A stretch of 64,000 nt of DNA from Maratus speciosus (GCA_963932465.1 OZ010786.1:272088411-272152410); one strand, 5' to 3'. Shown: positions 48,300-61,101, counted from the first letter of the stretch. The notes: generated by a model from the letters alone, not told the origin. Program-made: numbers and translations.

Positions 48300-49252
48300 T
48301 TGCTAGCATTGTCAATTAATGTAAGATTTTAGAAGCACAAAAAAAATGAGTTAAAATGATAAAAAGAAATGTTTGAAACTATCAGATATTCGCCCTGTGA
48401 TATTTTTACTAGCAATTTGTTTTCTAGTTTTATTTAATGTTTTTTAGATAAAATAGTGCGCCCGTTAAATTTACACTACCTATAATAAATAGAGACTTAA
48501 AATGGGTCCTTGTAACTAAAGATAATGTAAAAACCTACATTTGCCAGTATTAACAAATAACACAAAAAAAAATAATTTTCAATTAATGTGAGATGTTAGA
48601 AGTATATAAAAGAAAAGAGTCAAAATGTAAAACAAAATGTTCGAAACTATCATCCATTCGACACGTAGTGTTTTTGAATAGCAACACTTTTTTCTAGTTT
48701 TATTCATTATTTTTTTTTACATGAAACATAGTGCGCATTAAATTTACAGTACTTATAATAAATAGAGACTTAAAATTTGGTCCTTGTAATTAAAGATAAT
48801 GTAAAAAACTACATTTGCCAATATAAAAAAATAGCATTAAAAAAAAGAAAATTCAATTAATGTGAGATGTTAGAAGTATATAAAAGATAAGAGTTAAAAG
48901 ATAAAACGAAATGTTCGAAACCATCATACATTCGCCATGTAGTGCTTTTGAATAGCAGCATTTTTTTCTGGATTTATTCATTATTTTTCTTACATAAAAC
49001 ATAGTGCCCGGTAAATTTATAATACCTATAATAAATGGAGACTTAAAATGGGTCCTTGTAATTAAAGATAATGTAAAAAATTACATTTGCCAATGTTAAA
49101 AAATAACACAAAGAAAGAATTTTCAATTAATGTAAGATGTTAGAAGTATATAAAAGAAAAAGTTAAAAATATAAAACGAAATGTTCGAAACCATCATACA
49201 TTCGCCATGTAGTGTTTTTGAATAGCAACTTTTTTTTCTGATTTTATTGATT

Positions 49253-49286
<34 letters not shown>

Positions 49287-50089
49287 ACAACATAGGGCAC
49301 GTTAAATTTAAAAGACCTATAATTAATAGAGACTTAAAATGGCATCCTGAAATTAAAGCTAATGTAAAAAACTACGTTTTCTAATATTAACAAATAAAAT
49401 AAAAAAGTATTTGCCATAAATGTGAGATGTTAGAAGTACATAAAAGAAAAGAGTTATAAAGATAAAACAAAGTGTTCGAAACAAGAAGACATTCGCTTTG
49501 TGGTGTGTTTTAATAGCAACTTTTTTTCTTTATTTTATTGATTATTTTTTTACATAAAACATAGTGCACGTTAAATGTACAAGACCTATAATAAATAGAG
49601 ACATAGAATGGATCCTTGTAAATAAAGATAATGTAAAAAGCTGCATTTCCCAATATTAACAAATAACATTAAAAAAAAAGTATTTGCAATAAATGTGAGA
49701 TGTTAGAAGTATATAAAAGAAAAGGGTTCTAATGATAAAACAAAGTGTTCGAAACAATGAGACATTCGCCCTGTGGTGTGTTTTAATAGCAACTTTTTTT
49801 TCTTGGTTTTGTTGATTATTTTTTTACGTAAAACATAGTGTACGTTAAATGTACAAGACCTATAATAAATAGAGACATAAAATGGATCCTTGTAATTAAA
49901 GATAATGTAAAAAGCTGCATTTCCCAATATTAACAAATAACATTAAAAAAGTATTATCAATAAATATGAGATGTTAGAAGTATATAAAAGAAAAGAGTTC
50001 TAAAGATAAAACAAAGGGTTCGAAACAATGAGACATTAGCCGCGTGGTGTGTTTTAATAGCAACATTTTTTTTGATTTTTTGGTTTTGT

Positions 50090-50120
<31 letters not shown>

Positions 50121-50525
50121 GCATAAACCACAGTGCACGTTAAATGTACAAGACCTATAATAAATAGAGACATAAAATAGATCCTTGTAATTAAAGATAA
50201 TGTAAAAAACTGCATTTCCCAATATTAACAAATAACATAAAAAAAGAATTTTCAATTAATGTGAGGAGTTAGAAGTATATAAAAGAAAAGAGTTATAAAG
50301 ATAAAACTAAATGTTCGAAACAATCAGACATTCGACCTGTGGTGTTTTTTAATAGCAACTTTTTTTTTCTGGTTTTATTGATTGTTGTATTAACATAAAA
50401 CATAGTGCACGTTAAATTTACAAGACATATAATAAATAGATACTTAAAAGGGGTCCTTGTAATTAAAGATAATGTATATAACTACATTTGTCAATATTAA
50501 CAAATAACACAAAAACAAACAATTA
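48300..50525 (+). repeat. Tandem array, about eight units of roughly 275 bp
   Basis: The word caattaatgtgagatgttag or a variant marks units at about 48314, 48580, 48853, 49123, 49413, 49687, 49958 and 50253, with spacings of 266-295 bp. Each unit also has aaatgttcgaaacaatc, acatagtgcacgttaaattt and taattaaagataatgtaaa. Length differences come mainly from a T run at a fixed place in the unit (long at 49252-49280 and 50091-50120). Open frames on the minus strand (49703-50255) are by-products. Confidence 0.93.
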
Positions 50526-52118
50526 TTTTTACCACCTCATGTTTCAAAACCATTGGTGGTCTTTATTGATTAAATAAAAGAGTAGAAATTTTACATACCT
50601 GGAAAATAAGTATTCCGTTGCTTAGAAAACTAGCATTATTATTAACGTGTGCACTTAAATTGTTTTCTGATATAAGTAACTGTTTCAGACAGCGAAAATA
50701 ACACTTTAGTTCACTCAATATATAGATTTTACTGTGACATTTGTTATTTTCGTAAATTATTCAAATATCCAGTATGAATGTTGAGATCGAAAATTACTTG
50801 TATTAAAATAAGAAGTTGGATTTCTATTTTTTTAAGCTATGTTAAATTATGAAAAGTATATATTAGCTGATAATGAAGCTACTTCTTATCAGCAAGACTT
50901 CTAAAAAAGAAATAAATATGGAGGGATTGCAGGAAGAAGGAGGTATGTTTGTATTTGAATTTTTGAGATGTCCACTTTCTTGTTTTAAAAATTAAAATTT
51001 TACAGTTTCACGAAAGTATTTTTTTCACTCCTGCATTTGTCCATGCATGGTTTCTCACCAATAACATAAATAAAATCTATTATGAGGGACTTTGTTTTAA
51101 CAAGAAATTATGCATTTTAAAAATGCCAAAAATGAAAGTAGCTCCTTCTTATTTTAAACCCTTCATATCAGAAGTGTCAATTTAATGATAAAATACATTT
51201 CATATGTGGATGAAACCATACATTTTTAAGAGTAGAAGATATTCAAGTTACTTCTCTATAAAGGGTTTATGCTATTTTTATATAATTTCATGAGTCTGCA
51301 ATCAAGGAAATGCGACATATTTCATTTTATAGATTCACTGAAACATGCATGCATGCAGGAGTAGAATGCCAAAATTTTGTTGACAATCTGACAATGTTGT
51401 TGATTTTTTTTTAAATCTAGCTTGTGGCTCCCTGCGGTATAATATGATGATTCTTTCATTTAAATATAGTTGCCCAAATATCTGTGTTATTTTAGCAAAA
51501 ATGAAAAACATTATTTAGAATTATTTTTACATTAATACAATTTAAAGGAATCAACATAAAAATTAAATTAATTAGGCCATTCCCTTTGATGAACACCAGT
51601 AAACCTTATAACATGTAATTTTTGCAAAAAAAAAAAAGCCGATTGCATATAGGGTGATTAGGATATAAGTTTATTAAAATAATTCATTAATGATTAGTTA
51701 AATTAATAATAGTTGATCCAGCTTTATTATGCATAATGTCAGTGTATGTATAATGTCAGTCACTTTATTAATTTTTATTTAAAGAAATATGATGAATTGT
51801 AATATTATATAATGGTTATATATATATACGCTGATATTTAGATATTGCACGCTAGTTGACGTATTTTAGTCAAGGTGGTTTGGCGCTACAAAGTGTTTTA
51901 TCGTAAGAATCCTTTAGTGTTATCATCCCTTACTTAGATTCCATTCTTCTCCAAATCATTCAGTTTTCTGCATCATAAACGATCCTAAATTATTATTATT
52001 TTATCCGTCTCTGTATTATTTATAATAATTTAAACAACAATATAATATACAGCATTGAATATCATTTAGTATAGCTGTATATGCTACATATTAAATCATC
52101 GCAAATAGTTGCGATAAT
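50526..52118. other. Non-coding DNA, nothing recognised
   Basis: AT-rich, no open frame of note and no terminal repeats found. It lies between the tandem array and the TTAA element. Confidence 0.55.
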
Positions 52119-52122
52119 TTAA

Positions 52123-52876
52123 GGGGTCTCAGGAGTTTTAAATCTTCAAAAATTTCTAAAATTTAATTTTTTTTTAGATGTTAAACTATTTTTTCTGTAT
52201 ATTTTGATATTATTGTTTTCTTGAAACTCACGTTGGAAACGAAGGATCCATAGCTTTTAGAATTCTACAAACTCAATAGCCGAAGCAGCGTTTCCGAAAT
52301 TTAAAGTCAATTTTCTCAAATTATGTTTTGGGGCATAATGCACAGGATAGCCCCCAAAAACTTCTGAATACGTTTCCATGAAATTTTCAAAACGTATGCC
52401 TCATGTTAGTCTGTATAAGCTGAACCTAAAGTTTCCTTTTTATTTCTCAAGAAAAAATATTTTTTTAGGTGATTATACTGTAGAAATTTTCAGAATTTTT
52501 CATTAGCCAAATACAACATTGTATAAAAAAATAAAAATTATTTAAATACAAATTTATTTAGGTTTAGGGTAATTACTACAATCTGAAGTATAATTAGACA
52601 TAAAAATTTTCATTCTAGTAGCAATATTTATTTTGTAATCCTGCTCGTAAGTTGTTATACCAATTTTCTGCTCGTCAGATGTCTGACAGTTTGGAGTCCC
52701 GTATAAATACTAATTATGCATCTTGCAATTTTTTAAATACATGAAATGAAAGAACATGCTTATATCTTTCATCTCAATAGAAATTGTGTTTTGAAATTAT
52801 ATGCATTTTAGGATATTAAATGTTGGAAATGGTCTTTTTTTTTTCTTTTTCCCTATTATAAGAGTCCTGAGGCCCC
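52123..52876 (-). mobile_element. TTAA-flanked TIR element
   Basis: The left end GGGGTCTCAGGAGTTTTAAA and the inverse of the right end (GGGGCCTCAGGACTCTTATA) are matched, with TTAA on both sides (52119-22 and 52877-80). TTAA duplications are used by piggyBac and Kolobok elements; the GGGG start does not decide between them. 754 bp, no transposase. An inverted, worn relative lies at 41317-42024. Confidence 0.75.
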
Positions 52877-52971
52877 TTAACATACAGAAACTATTTTTTA
52901 AACTATACTTCATTTAAAATTACCTGACAGTTCAAATAAACATACACTGTTATAAAAGATAAATATTTCAT

Positions 52972-53035
52972 TTATTTATATATAAAATCCAAGTGTCTGT
53001 GTGTCCTTCACAATTCCGGTTGGAACGCCTCATTG
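52972..53035 (+). repeat. Short dispersed repeat, copy 1
   Basis: Tatataaaatccaagtgtct, then cacaattccggttgg. It matches 53925-53985. Such starts resemble Helitron left ends, but no matching right end was found. Confidence 0.5.
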
Positions 53036-53924
53036 TAATGAGCAATTGTTCAAAAATACTAATGCAGGGTTACCACAATAGCGCCAAATTTTGATCAACT
53101 TGACGAAATATCGCCAAAGAGTCGAAAATTCGCCAAATTTGGGTACAAAAAATAGTTGTCATATATGACGCCAATTTGGCGATAGCTGGCTAATTTGGCG
53201 AAATTCCCACTTAAAACCATTCATCTTCCATAATCGAGTTCACCGCAATTTAATTTAATTGCATTTCAGATTTTGTTTCTAAAACTACGAGTCTTAATTA
53301 AAGTGTAATATACAAAAATGTAACCTCTTTACAACTTCATCCCGATGCTACTAATGAAATACTAATAACTAGATAGCGTTGTACTATCTGAGCTTCTAAC
53401 TGTCCGATGTTAATGGGCTTTACATAGCCGGATAGGGAAAATAAATTATCGGTACTTTTCCAATATAGGGGCCTAGGCGAAATAGAGAAAACTGCATTGG
53501 CGATGAAGCAATTTGGCAACATATTTTCTGGGAACTTATTCATTGTTTCGTTTCACATACACACGCATTTTTTCAATATTTATGCAATTTTTTTTTAAAC
53601 ATAAAGAAGCCATTTATCTAATTTTATTCGGAAACAGAAGTAATTTGTACATTAAAAAAACAACAATAATATATACATTTAATTAAAATACACATATAAA
53701 CAAACAAACAAAATTCATCAAGGTTGTTTTCATAGCTTTTTTTTATCATTTGACAACAAATCACTCATCCTGATGTCCGAATTCCGTCAAGCTTTTTAAA
53801 AAATGCCAAGGCCCAATAGTTAAAAAGTACCAAATTCTTTATTATTTTGCACCATAGTTTTTGTACTATATGCAGGGGGGGGGGGGGTGAGGACGAAAAG
53901 TTTAAACATTAAATTTTAAATCTA
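53036..53924. other. Non-coding DNA with CGCCAAA patch
   Basis: At 53080-53205 lies the relative of the CGCCAAA-rich patch at 395-535. A G14 run lies at about 53875-53888. The minus-strand open frame 53337-53543 is not recognised. Confidence 0.5.
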
Positions 53925-53985
53925 TTTATATAAAATCTAAGTCTCTCTATGCCCCTCACAATTCAGGTTAGACCACCTCATTGAT
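53925..53985 (+). repeat. Short dispersed repeat, copy 2
   Basis: Tatataaaatctaagtctct, then cacaattcaggttag. It matches 52972-53035. It lies about 0.3 kb left of the helicase remnant, so it may belong to the same Helitron. Confidence 0.5.
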
Positions 53986-54309
53986 CGCAGCCATTTTAGG
54001 CTTCGTTCAACTTACGGAAATCCAATGTATAATTTCACTTATCTTAAACCATGTCTGCTCAACATATTTTTCTATAAAATAGTCAAAAATTAAAAAAAAA
54101 ATAATGTTTGGCGCTGTCGTCAAGCCATTTCAGGAACCGTGTTTAATTTTCAAAATGTAAAGAAGCGCTGAGCTGTCATGGCGAGCCATCCATTTTTGAG
54201 AATCATTCATATAAAAAATTTCGAGCTTTAAATATCTATCGCATCGCCACTAAACAGCCTGCATGAGACAAAGGAAACCGTTGTTCGCATTCGTCTAACA
54301 CTGGTAATT

Positions 54310-55438
54310 GCCAAGTAGTACTTCCACATGCAAGAAAAGGAATTTAAGCAATTTTATTGAAGGGTGGTAGAACTTGTTCGTTCTGGCTTCAAATTACCAG
54401 TGCCGATTTTAGAAACTTCCATATCTGCCATTCGAATGTCTTCAAGTGAAGCTCAAATATTACGTGAAACAAAATTAACTATAATTGAGGAAGTGATAAT
54501 GATGTCATTCCATGCTGTTCGTTGTTCGTCTTACTGAGTGAAATAATGTCGAATGACAAACCTTTTGTAGGCAAGGTTATTAGGTGGAGACTTTCGCCAG
54601 ACATTGCCAGTTGTTATAAGAGGAAACAGAATAGAAATTTTTGAAACAGACTTGAAATCAGGCCCTATTTGGCAAAAGTTTGCACAACTTAGACTATCTG
54701 AAAATATGAGATCTGAAGTGCAAAAATGCTTTAATGAGTAGCAGCTTAAAATTTGTAATGGAAAAACACCTGATATATCGAATTTACCTGCAGGTACAAT
54801 ACAAATTACACCATCAATTGTTTGCAAATATTCAATTATTGCAATTGTATATGGAAATCATATCAACTATACCGATTTTGAATAACTTGAACAAAAAGTA
54901 ATTTTGACAACAAAAAACAAACATGCATTATCATTACATAATAAAAATTTGAATTTGCTGTCGAAGATGGGAAAACTTAATGTTGTACAGATTCAGTTAT
55001 GTCTGACAACCAAGGAAATTTTAATAATTATTCACCTGAATTCTTGCATCAACAACCTCCATCTGGAATGCCTCTTCATAAGCTTACTCTGAAAAAAGGA
55101 AGTATCATCATGCTAATCAGAAACATGAATCCAAGAAGAATACTGTGCAGTGGAACCAGATTAACTGTGCACTCTCTCAACAACCATTTTATTCATGCTT
55201 TCATCTTAACCAGCACAAATAAAAATTATCGAGTTTACATTCCAAGAATTGATTTGACACCAAGTGAAAATTATTTACTTTTCATTCTTAAACGCCGCCA
55301 ATTTCCAGTTATATTGTCATTTGGAATGACGATAAATAACTCACAAGGACAAATATTTTCTATAATTGGATTATATTTAAAAGAACCGTTTTTTTTTTTT
55401 TCATGGACAACTAGATGTAAGTATTTCAAGATGTAAAA
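54310..55438 (+). pseudogene. Helitron Pif1-type helicase remnant, main part
   Basis: Motifs occur in the order of the Helitron helicase: AILLKGGRT, GFKLPVPILETS, IIEEVIMM (Walker B; the family usually has IIDE), LLGGDFRQTLPVV (about 54577), SENMRS, SGMPLHKLTLKKGS, IIMLIRNMNPR, SGTRLTV, IPRIDLTPS, RRQFPVILSFGMTINNSQGQ (last helicase motifs) and HGQLDVSISRCK (55402-55437). The Walker A part, the Rep nuclease and everything further upstream are absent. Several stops and frameshifts occur, including one at a T run (55389-55401). The frame is then cut at 55438 by a Helitron-like insertion and resumes at 57160. It once drove rolling-circle transposition and is inactive now. Confidence 0.88.
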
Positions 55439-57159
55439 TAGTTGGATGTGCCAATCCCAAAACTTTCTTCTATCTTATACATCTTAATATTTCAAAACCT
55501 AGTTACACATGTTAATACTTCAATATTATTAGTTCAATACTATACCAACTTTGATTTTCATCTTAAATTTCTGCTCAAGACAATTAAACGGGCTAAAAAC
55601 GAGTTAATCTATATCATGATATTTGTTAAAATTATTAATTTTTCATTATTCTGTCGTTATCAGCTGTTTGCGAATAGCCGGCATAGCAGGAAGCGAGTTC
55701 TCGCCGCTGCATGAGCCGCCGATGCACAATAGAACTACGAAAAATCAAGAAAAGTATACAAAAATCGCTAGCACGGAGCCCCTTTACCGCGCAATATTTC
55801 CAAATTCAAGGAGAACCTGTTGGCCAAAGCCAAAAACAAGCACAAACGTTTTGGTTCAATTGTATGCATAATTTTATACGCTGTTCGATGGTACAATAAT
55901 GAAAATGGCACAGAGATCGGAATTATAGCGCCCCCTTCTTTCGGAATTTTTTCAAGTTCAGGGAGGACTTGTTAGCCATAGCCAGAAACATGCACAAAAA
56001 ACTTGGTTCACTTATATGGATAACTTCATACACTTTTCGATGGTACAATAATGAAAATGGTACAGACATCGCAATTATAGTGCCCCTTTGGCAGAATTTT
56101 TCCAAATTCAGGGAGGACCTTCGTGACATGACCAAAAATAAACACATAAAATTTGGTTCAATTCTATGCATAACTTCATACACTTTTCGGCGGTACAATA
56201 TTCAAAATGGCACAAAAATTGTACAAAAATCGCTATTACAGCGTCCTCTACGAGCGATTTTTTTACAAATTAAGGGAGGACAACCTTGCCATAGCCAAGA
56301 ACTTATTATTATTTTTTTTTGGTTCAATTCTATGCGTAACTTCATACACTTTTCGATGGTGCAATATTCAAAATAGCACAAAAATCGCTATTACAGCGCC
56401 CCCTACCGGCGAATTTTTTCCAAATTCAGGGAGGACCTGCTTGCCATAGCCAAAAACTTAAAATAAAAATTTGGTTTAATTCTATGCATAACTTCATACA
56501 CTTTTGGACGGTACAATATTCAAAATCGCACAAAAATCGCTATTACAGCGCCTCCTACCGGCGAATGTTTTCCAAATTCAGGGAGGACCTGCTTGCCATA
56601 GCCAAAAACTTAAATAAAAATTTGGTTCAATTCTATGCATAAATTCATACACTTTTCGATGGTACAATATTCAAAATCGCACAAAAACCGCATTTACAGC
56701 GCCCCCTACAGGCGAATTTTTTCCAAATTCAGGGAGGACCTGCTTGTCATATCCAAAAACTTAAACTAAAAATTTGGTTCAATTCTATGCATAACTCCAT
56801 ACACTTTTGGATGGTACAATATTTAAAATCGCACAAAAATTGTTATATCAGCGCCCCCTACTGGCGAATTTTTTCCAAATTCCGGGAGGACCTGCTTGCC
56901 ATAGCCAAAAACTTATAATAAAATTTTTGTTTAATTCTATACTTAACTTCATACACTTTTTGATGGTACAATGGCGACAGACAGACGGACAGACGGACGG
57001 ACGGTCAGACGGACAGACGGACACACAGACAGACATTTTCTATAAACATGTTTTTTGGAATCTCTGACCCCTAAAACATGCAAATCCGTCGAAAACCGGA
57101 AGTCGAAAAAAATTTCGATTACAATACTTTCTTCTATTGAAGATAGAAGAAAGTAAAAA
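55439..57159 (+). mobile_element. Helitron-like non-autonomous element, family 1, copy 4 (reference copy)
   Basis: The best-preserved copy, inserted in the helicase remnant, so its limits are visible: TAGTTGGATGTGCCAATCCC at 55439, and ...AGATAGAAGAAAGTA at about 57155 (up to 57159 if the A run belongs to it). The left end contains ACTTTCTTCTATCTT, which is exactly inverted at the right end (AAGATAGAAGAAAGT). There it also pairs with a nearby ACTTTCTTCTAT into a terminal hairpin. The interior has about eight units of 152 bp (acagcgccccctaccggcg at about 56392, 56543 and so on) and a gacagacggacgg tract (56975-57035). Subterminal inverted repeat, 3' hairpin and central tandem repeats are the plan of Helentron-type elements such as DINE-1. 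No protein is encoded. Confidence 0.82.
55765..56900 (+). repeat. Tandem units of about 152 bp inside the element
   Basis: The 'gcgcccc' mark recurs at about 55770, 55925, 56077, 56236, 56392, 56543, 56696 and 56848, with spacings of 151-159 bp. Each unit has ccaaattcagggaggacctg, gccatagccaaaaac and cataacttcatacacttttc. The many open frames here are by-products of the array. Confidence 0.93.
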
Positions 57160-57255
57160 GAAGGGCAGTTAAACCTTTACGTCAAAGATAATGAAGAGTA
57201 AGGTCAACTTTTAAATAATGAAAGAGTTTTTACAAAAAACATCTTATATGCTGAA
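57160..57255 (+). pseudogene. Helitron helicase remnant, C-terminal tail
   Basis: A plus-strand frame reads LNLYVKDNEE, a stop, then GQLLNNERVFTKNILYAEV. This is the usual end of Helitron helicases ('...VKD...QG-L-N---FTKNVVYKEV'). It continues the chain that stops at SRCK (55437), so the element at 55439-57159 splits one gene. Confidence 0.8.
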
Positions 57256-57336
57256 GTTTCATCCCAAATTTTAATTTATCCTCAAATTTCATTTTTTTTC
57301 TTTTTGTATTCATTATTACTTAGTTTTTTTTTAAGT

Positions 57337-57367
<31 letters not shown>

Positions 57368-58257
57368 CTAAACGTGTTATTTTCATCTATCACTGCGAAC
57401 AAGTGAGAAAAACTACTATTCTTGCACATGTGTTGTATATTTCTTTCTATTTCATTTTCCGTCATTTTTGACAGACTATCTTTCTAGTAAAATGTTATTT
57501 AACTGCATCAAAAATATACAATAATCACTTCTTAGTTACGCGTGATTAAAAAAAAGTTAGTTACGTTGGTAACATCAGAAACCAGTTTATAGATTTAATG
57601 AATAATTTATAAAAAAGTTTCTTTGGCTGCCACTTATGTTCAGAAACGTTTCCGAGTAGTTTTACAGGACATGAATCAGTTTTCTCAACCCGTAATATTG
57701 GTTTTTCGGATGCTATTAATTCTCAAGTTTCATGTTCAAAAAGTTTCAAGTTCAACAAACATGTGTTAAAGACAAACACATGATAATTTAACAACAATAA
57801 TAATTCCATTAAATCAATATTATTATTTTACCCTTGAACATATAAATTGAATTATGCAGCACAGATATTTAATATTTTACTCTGTTTCTGCTTATCCGAC
57901 AATTTTATAGAAGTAAATAAATATTTTTTCCTCAGATAAATAGAAAAATTTGTTTGCAATTATTTAACGTTTAAAATGTAACTAATGAAATCACCATTTA
58001 CAATTAATTTGTTACATTAATTACATAAATTATATATTTTGGGAATTTTTGTGACCTACTTATCAAAACATCATTAAATTCGTTACCACAGTTTCCAAAT
58101 TAAGTTGTAATACCACTTTATATGTATTTATATTAATTTTCTTCTTATATTTTTTAAAAAGGGATCTTCTTTTACTTTTGTGGATAACTCAAAAGTTTTT
58201 TTTTTAAATTTATATATTTTTAACAGCATAAATAAATACTGATGGCAATACAAAATA
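57256..58257. other. Non-coding DNA, T run
   Basis: T run at about 57340-57367. No gene or repeat ends were recognised. Confidence 0.55.
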
Positions 58258-58944
58258 CAGTGAAACCTCCCTGTGCGACCACCTCCATTCAGTGACCAAC
58301 CCAGTTGAACTCCCTCCATGTGCGACCAATTCCTTTGAAGAAAATGAAACAAATTCCGTTTTTTCCTAATCGCTTGAAGAAGGTTTTATCGGAAAAATAA
58401 TTCCGGAGAGCGCATTATTCATCAATCTTCTAAACTAAGTTTAGAATTTTCTTTATTCCCGTACTTTTATGTGTTTAAACCCCTTTGTGCCTTTTTAGAC
58501 AATGAATTCAACTTTGTTGACAATTAAGAATGGCGGCAATAAACTCCGCTGACCTATTCTGTCAGGAAATTCTCAAAAAAATAGATGAATTAATGAATTC
58601 GTCATTATTTGCTCCCTTCGAAAGAAAATTGTATTTATCTACAGAACTTCGATAGGACTTGGAAATAAAAGCTATAAAAGATAAAACCGTAAAATCAAAG
58701 CAAACGTTAATGTATTCATTTTTGAATCTCTGCAGTAATAAACTTATGTAATTAACTTTTGTTTTGATACTTAAATTTTTATATTTTTAATAATGTGAAA
58801 AATAAATTTTAGTAACATTAATTGTGACCATTTTTTTCACCAATTAAAACCTAGATTTAAATATGACCTCCATTAAGAGACCACCTTTCGGTGCCGCCGA
58901 TTTTTATTGGGACGGAACGTGGTCGCTTTAGGGAGATTTTACTG
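58258..58944. mobile_element. Pogo-like TIR element
   Basis: The left end CAGTGAAACCTCCCTGTGCG and the inverse of the right end (CAGTAAAATCTCCCTAAAGC) are matched and continue with cgaccac, with TA on both sides (58256-57 and 58945-46). The block gcgaccac/gaccacc recurs inside each end. 687 bp, no transposase recognised. The minus-strand open frame 58128-58352 crosses its border and is not a gene. Confidence 0.82.
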
Positions 58945-59392
58945 TAAAATAAAACAAATTTCATTTTCTTTTAGTATAACAAATCAATAATCAAAACTCT
59001 GGCACTGATCTACCCTTAGCTGACATTGATCGCAGCCAACGCATTATAAAAACTACCTGTAAGCAGTTTTTTTTTCTTTCGTCTCTCGAATTTTGAATGG
59101 ACTTTTTTTATAGTATCCTGTACTTAAACAACATTTTGAAAACTCATGGCGATTAACCAAACTTTGCGAAAGTTATACACTAGAAAGGAAAACAAAATAC
59201 AAGAACATGGACAAGCAGGCTAGCGTTGCATGTTCTAATCTTGATGAAATTTATATCGGATCCGACATCAAAACGAACCCTTTTCAATAAAAATTTGGAG
59301 AATTTGTTCAAAGATACGCGTGGCTATACATAAAACAACTAGGTGCAAACGAATTGTGTAACCTCCTTAACTGATTGTCCATATACCGGGTG

Positions 59393-59833
59393 TCCCAAAA
59401 ATGACTGATAGATTTTTAAATTCAATAACTTGCGAACGGTGACAGATATTAAAAAAAAAATCTTGCAGGATTGTTATGTAAGATGTCAGGAGTTTTTATG
59501 CTGCGAGTTTTAGTTACAAATAGCATCGATAGAAGGCACTACAAGCAATAGCCGCTGAATAAAGGCTCGATTTTCCGGCCTTTCTCTTCTTCCATGAGAA
59601 AAAAGGAGACTAAAATGTATTGAATGGATTCCGAAGTGTCAAAAATCGGGTCTGGACTGAGCGCCTAATGCTCTCAGCGCCATCTATTGTTTGAAATTGG
59701 AACTAAAATCAAGAATCACACTAAAGAAATTCCCGACATCTTACATAACCCTCCTGCATGAATTTTTTTTATATCTGTCACCGTTTACAAGTTATTGAAA
59801 TAAGACATATAAAACATTGAAAAAACGCTGACT
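59393..59833. mobile_element. Mariner-like MITE
   Basis: It starts TA-ccgggtgtcccaaaaatgac. About 120 bp at each end are inverted copies (ttcaataacttgcgaacggt and taagatgtcaggag on the left are mirrored at 59735-59800). The right terminus is worn. About 440 bp, no transposase. The centre is G/C-richer (59560-59690). Confidence 0.7.
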
Positions 59834-61101
59834 CCTTTTATGAGATTTTAAAAGGCTTAAAATATGGCGATAGGGATAAAATTTAGTAGTGAAGCACACG
59901 CTAATGTGCGTACATCTGTAAACACAATATCAATAAGTATTTGCGTTTTGAATATTTTTTACAGTGTGAAAGGGATAATATTATAAAGATTATATTTCTT
60001 GTCTGTTGCTTTTATACATAACTATTAAATACTAACACATATCTCTTAATGCTAAATTCCCGTATATTTTATATGTAAATACTAAACTAAAAAATTTCAA
60101 GCTTTTCGGTTCAATCACAGTACTTTTAAGTTTTAAAATCTTCCATTGAGATGAAACTACATAATCCTGAATTAGTGAAAATATATTCGGTCTACACTCA
60201 CCATTTCATATAGTATGAATTGCAGGATATAAAAAAAATAAATAAAAACATGACAGTTTATACTAAAATGGAAGCTTTCGAAAAACCTATTTAATTAAGA
60301 AGATTTTTCCCAATCATTGATGAAATCACTATTATTTAACAAGAGGATTTATTTTTAAACTACAGAAAATGAAAAGAAAAGAAGTAATATCGGTTGAAAT
60401 TTGATTGTTGCGAGGAACATCCAAATGTGGTTTAAAACCAAGAAATAAGATTTAACGAGACATTACCATTTTTTTTACAGAGAGATTCGGATTTGATTTT
60501 CTTGAAAGAGGAGATTTTTATTATATTTTAGAAAGACATTTTGCGATGTAGGCATGCTATTATATCTAAGCTTTATTTTAAAGTTAGTTACTAGGAAAAT
60601 GTAACAAATGATATCGATTTTTAATAATTTAACGAATATTTTTACCAAAAAATGTATTTTGAATTTTTCGGTAAATATCCCTTACTTTTCTGCTCTTGTT
60701 TTACATAATTATCATAATCCTGAAATCATAACAAAATTGACCCATTTATTTTGCATGGCAGGATTTGCTGTCAACATATAATATTTTCAGAAAGAATACC
60801 AATATCTTCGAAAAGCAACATTTACCTTATTTAATCACAGAAATTTGGGATTAAAGAAGGGTAAGATTTCTATTTGAAAATACTGGCACACAAAAATAAA
60901 ACCGTAGGAACGCTGTATTTTCCACATATCTCAAATACATTGAATGTAAAAACAACGGTATTTCAAATTACTTTTTATTTGAAATTATCCACTATTATTA
61001 GTTTTAGATTTCTTCTTAGTCTAATTATTAAATTTGGTGTTGTCTCATGAAGTTTCAGTTCATTTCACTGTCATTTTTCCTACAAGCAAATTTCCTTTTA
61101 A
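59834..61101. other. Non-coding DNA, nothing recognised
   Basis: AT-rich, no notable open frame before 61047 and no repeat ends found. Confidence 0.5.

Noticed and set aside
49703..50255. Two similar minus-strand frames suggesting a gene pair
   Set aside because: They are neighbouring units of the 275-bp tandem array, with lysine runs from the T homopolymer.
48300..50525. CRISPR-like array
   Set aside because: Units of 270-295 bp are contiguous tandem copies without unique spacers, and the DNA is eukaryotic.
54531..54827. 98-codon minus-strand frame
   Set aside because: It is the shadow of the helicase remnant on the plus strand, which shows the family motifs.
55622..57067. Many overlapping open frames on both strands with repeated peptides
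   Set aside because: They come from the 152-bp tandem units of the Helitron-like element, and frames change from unit to unit.
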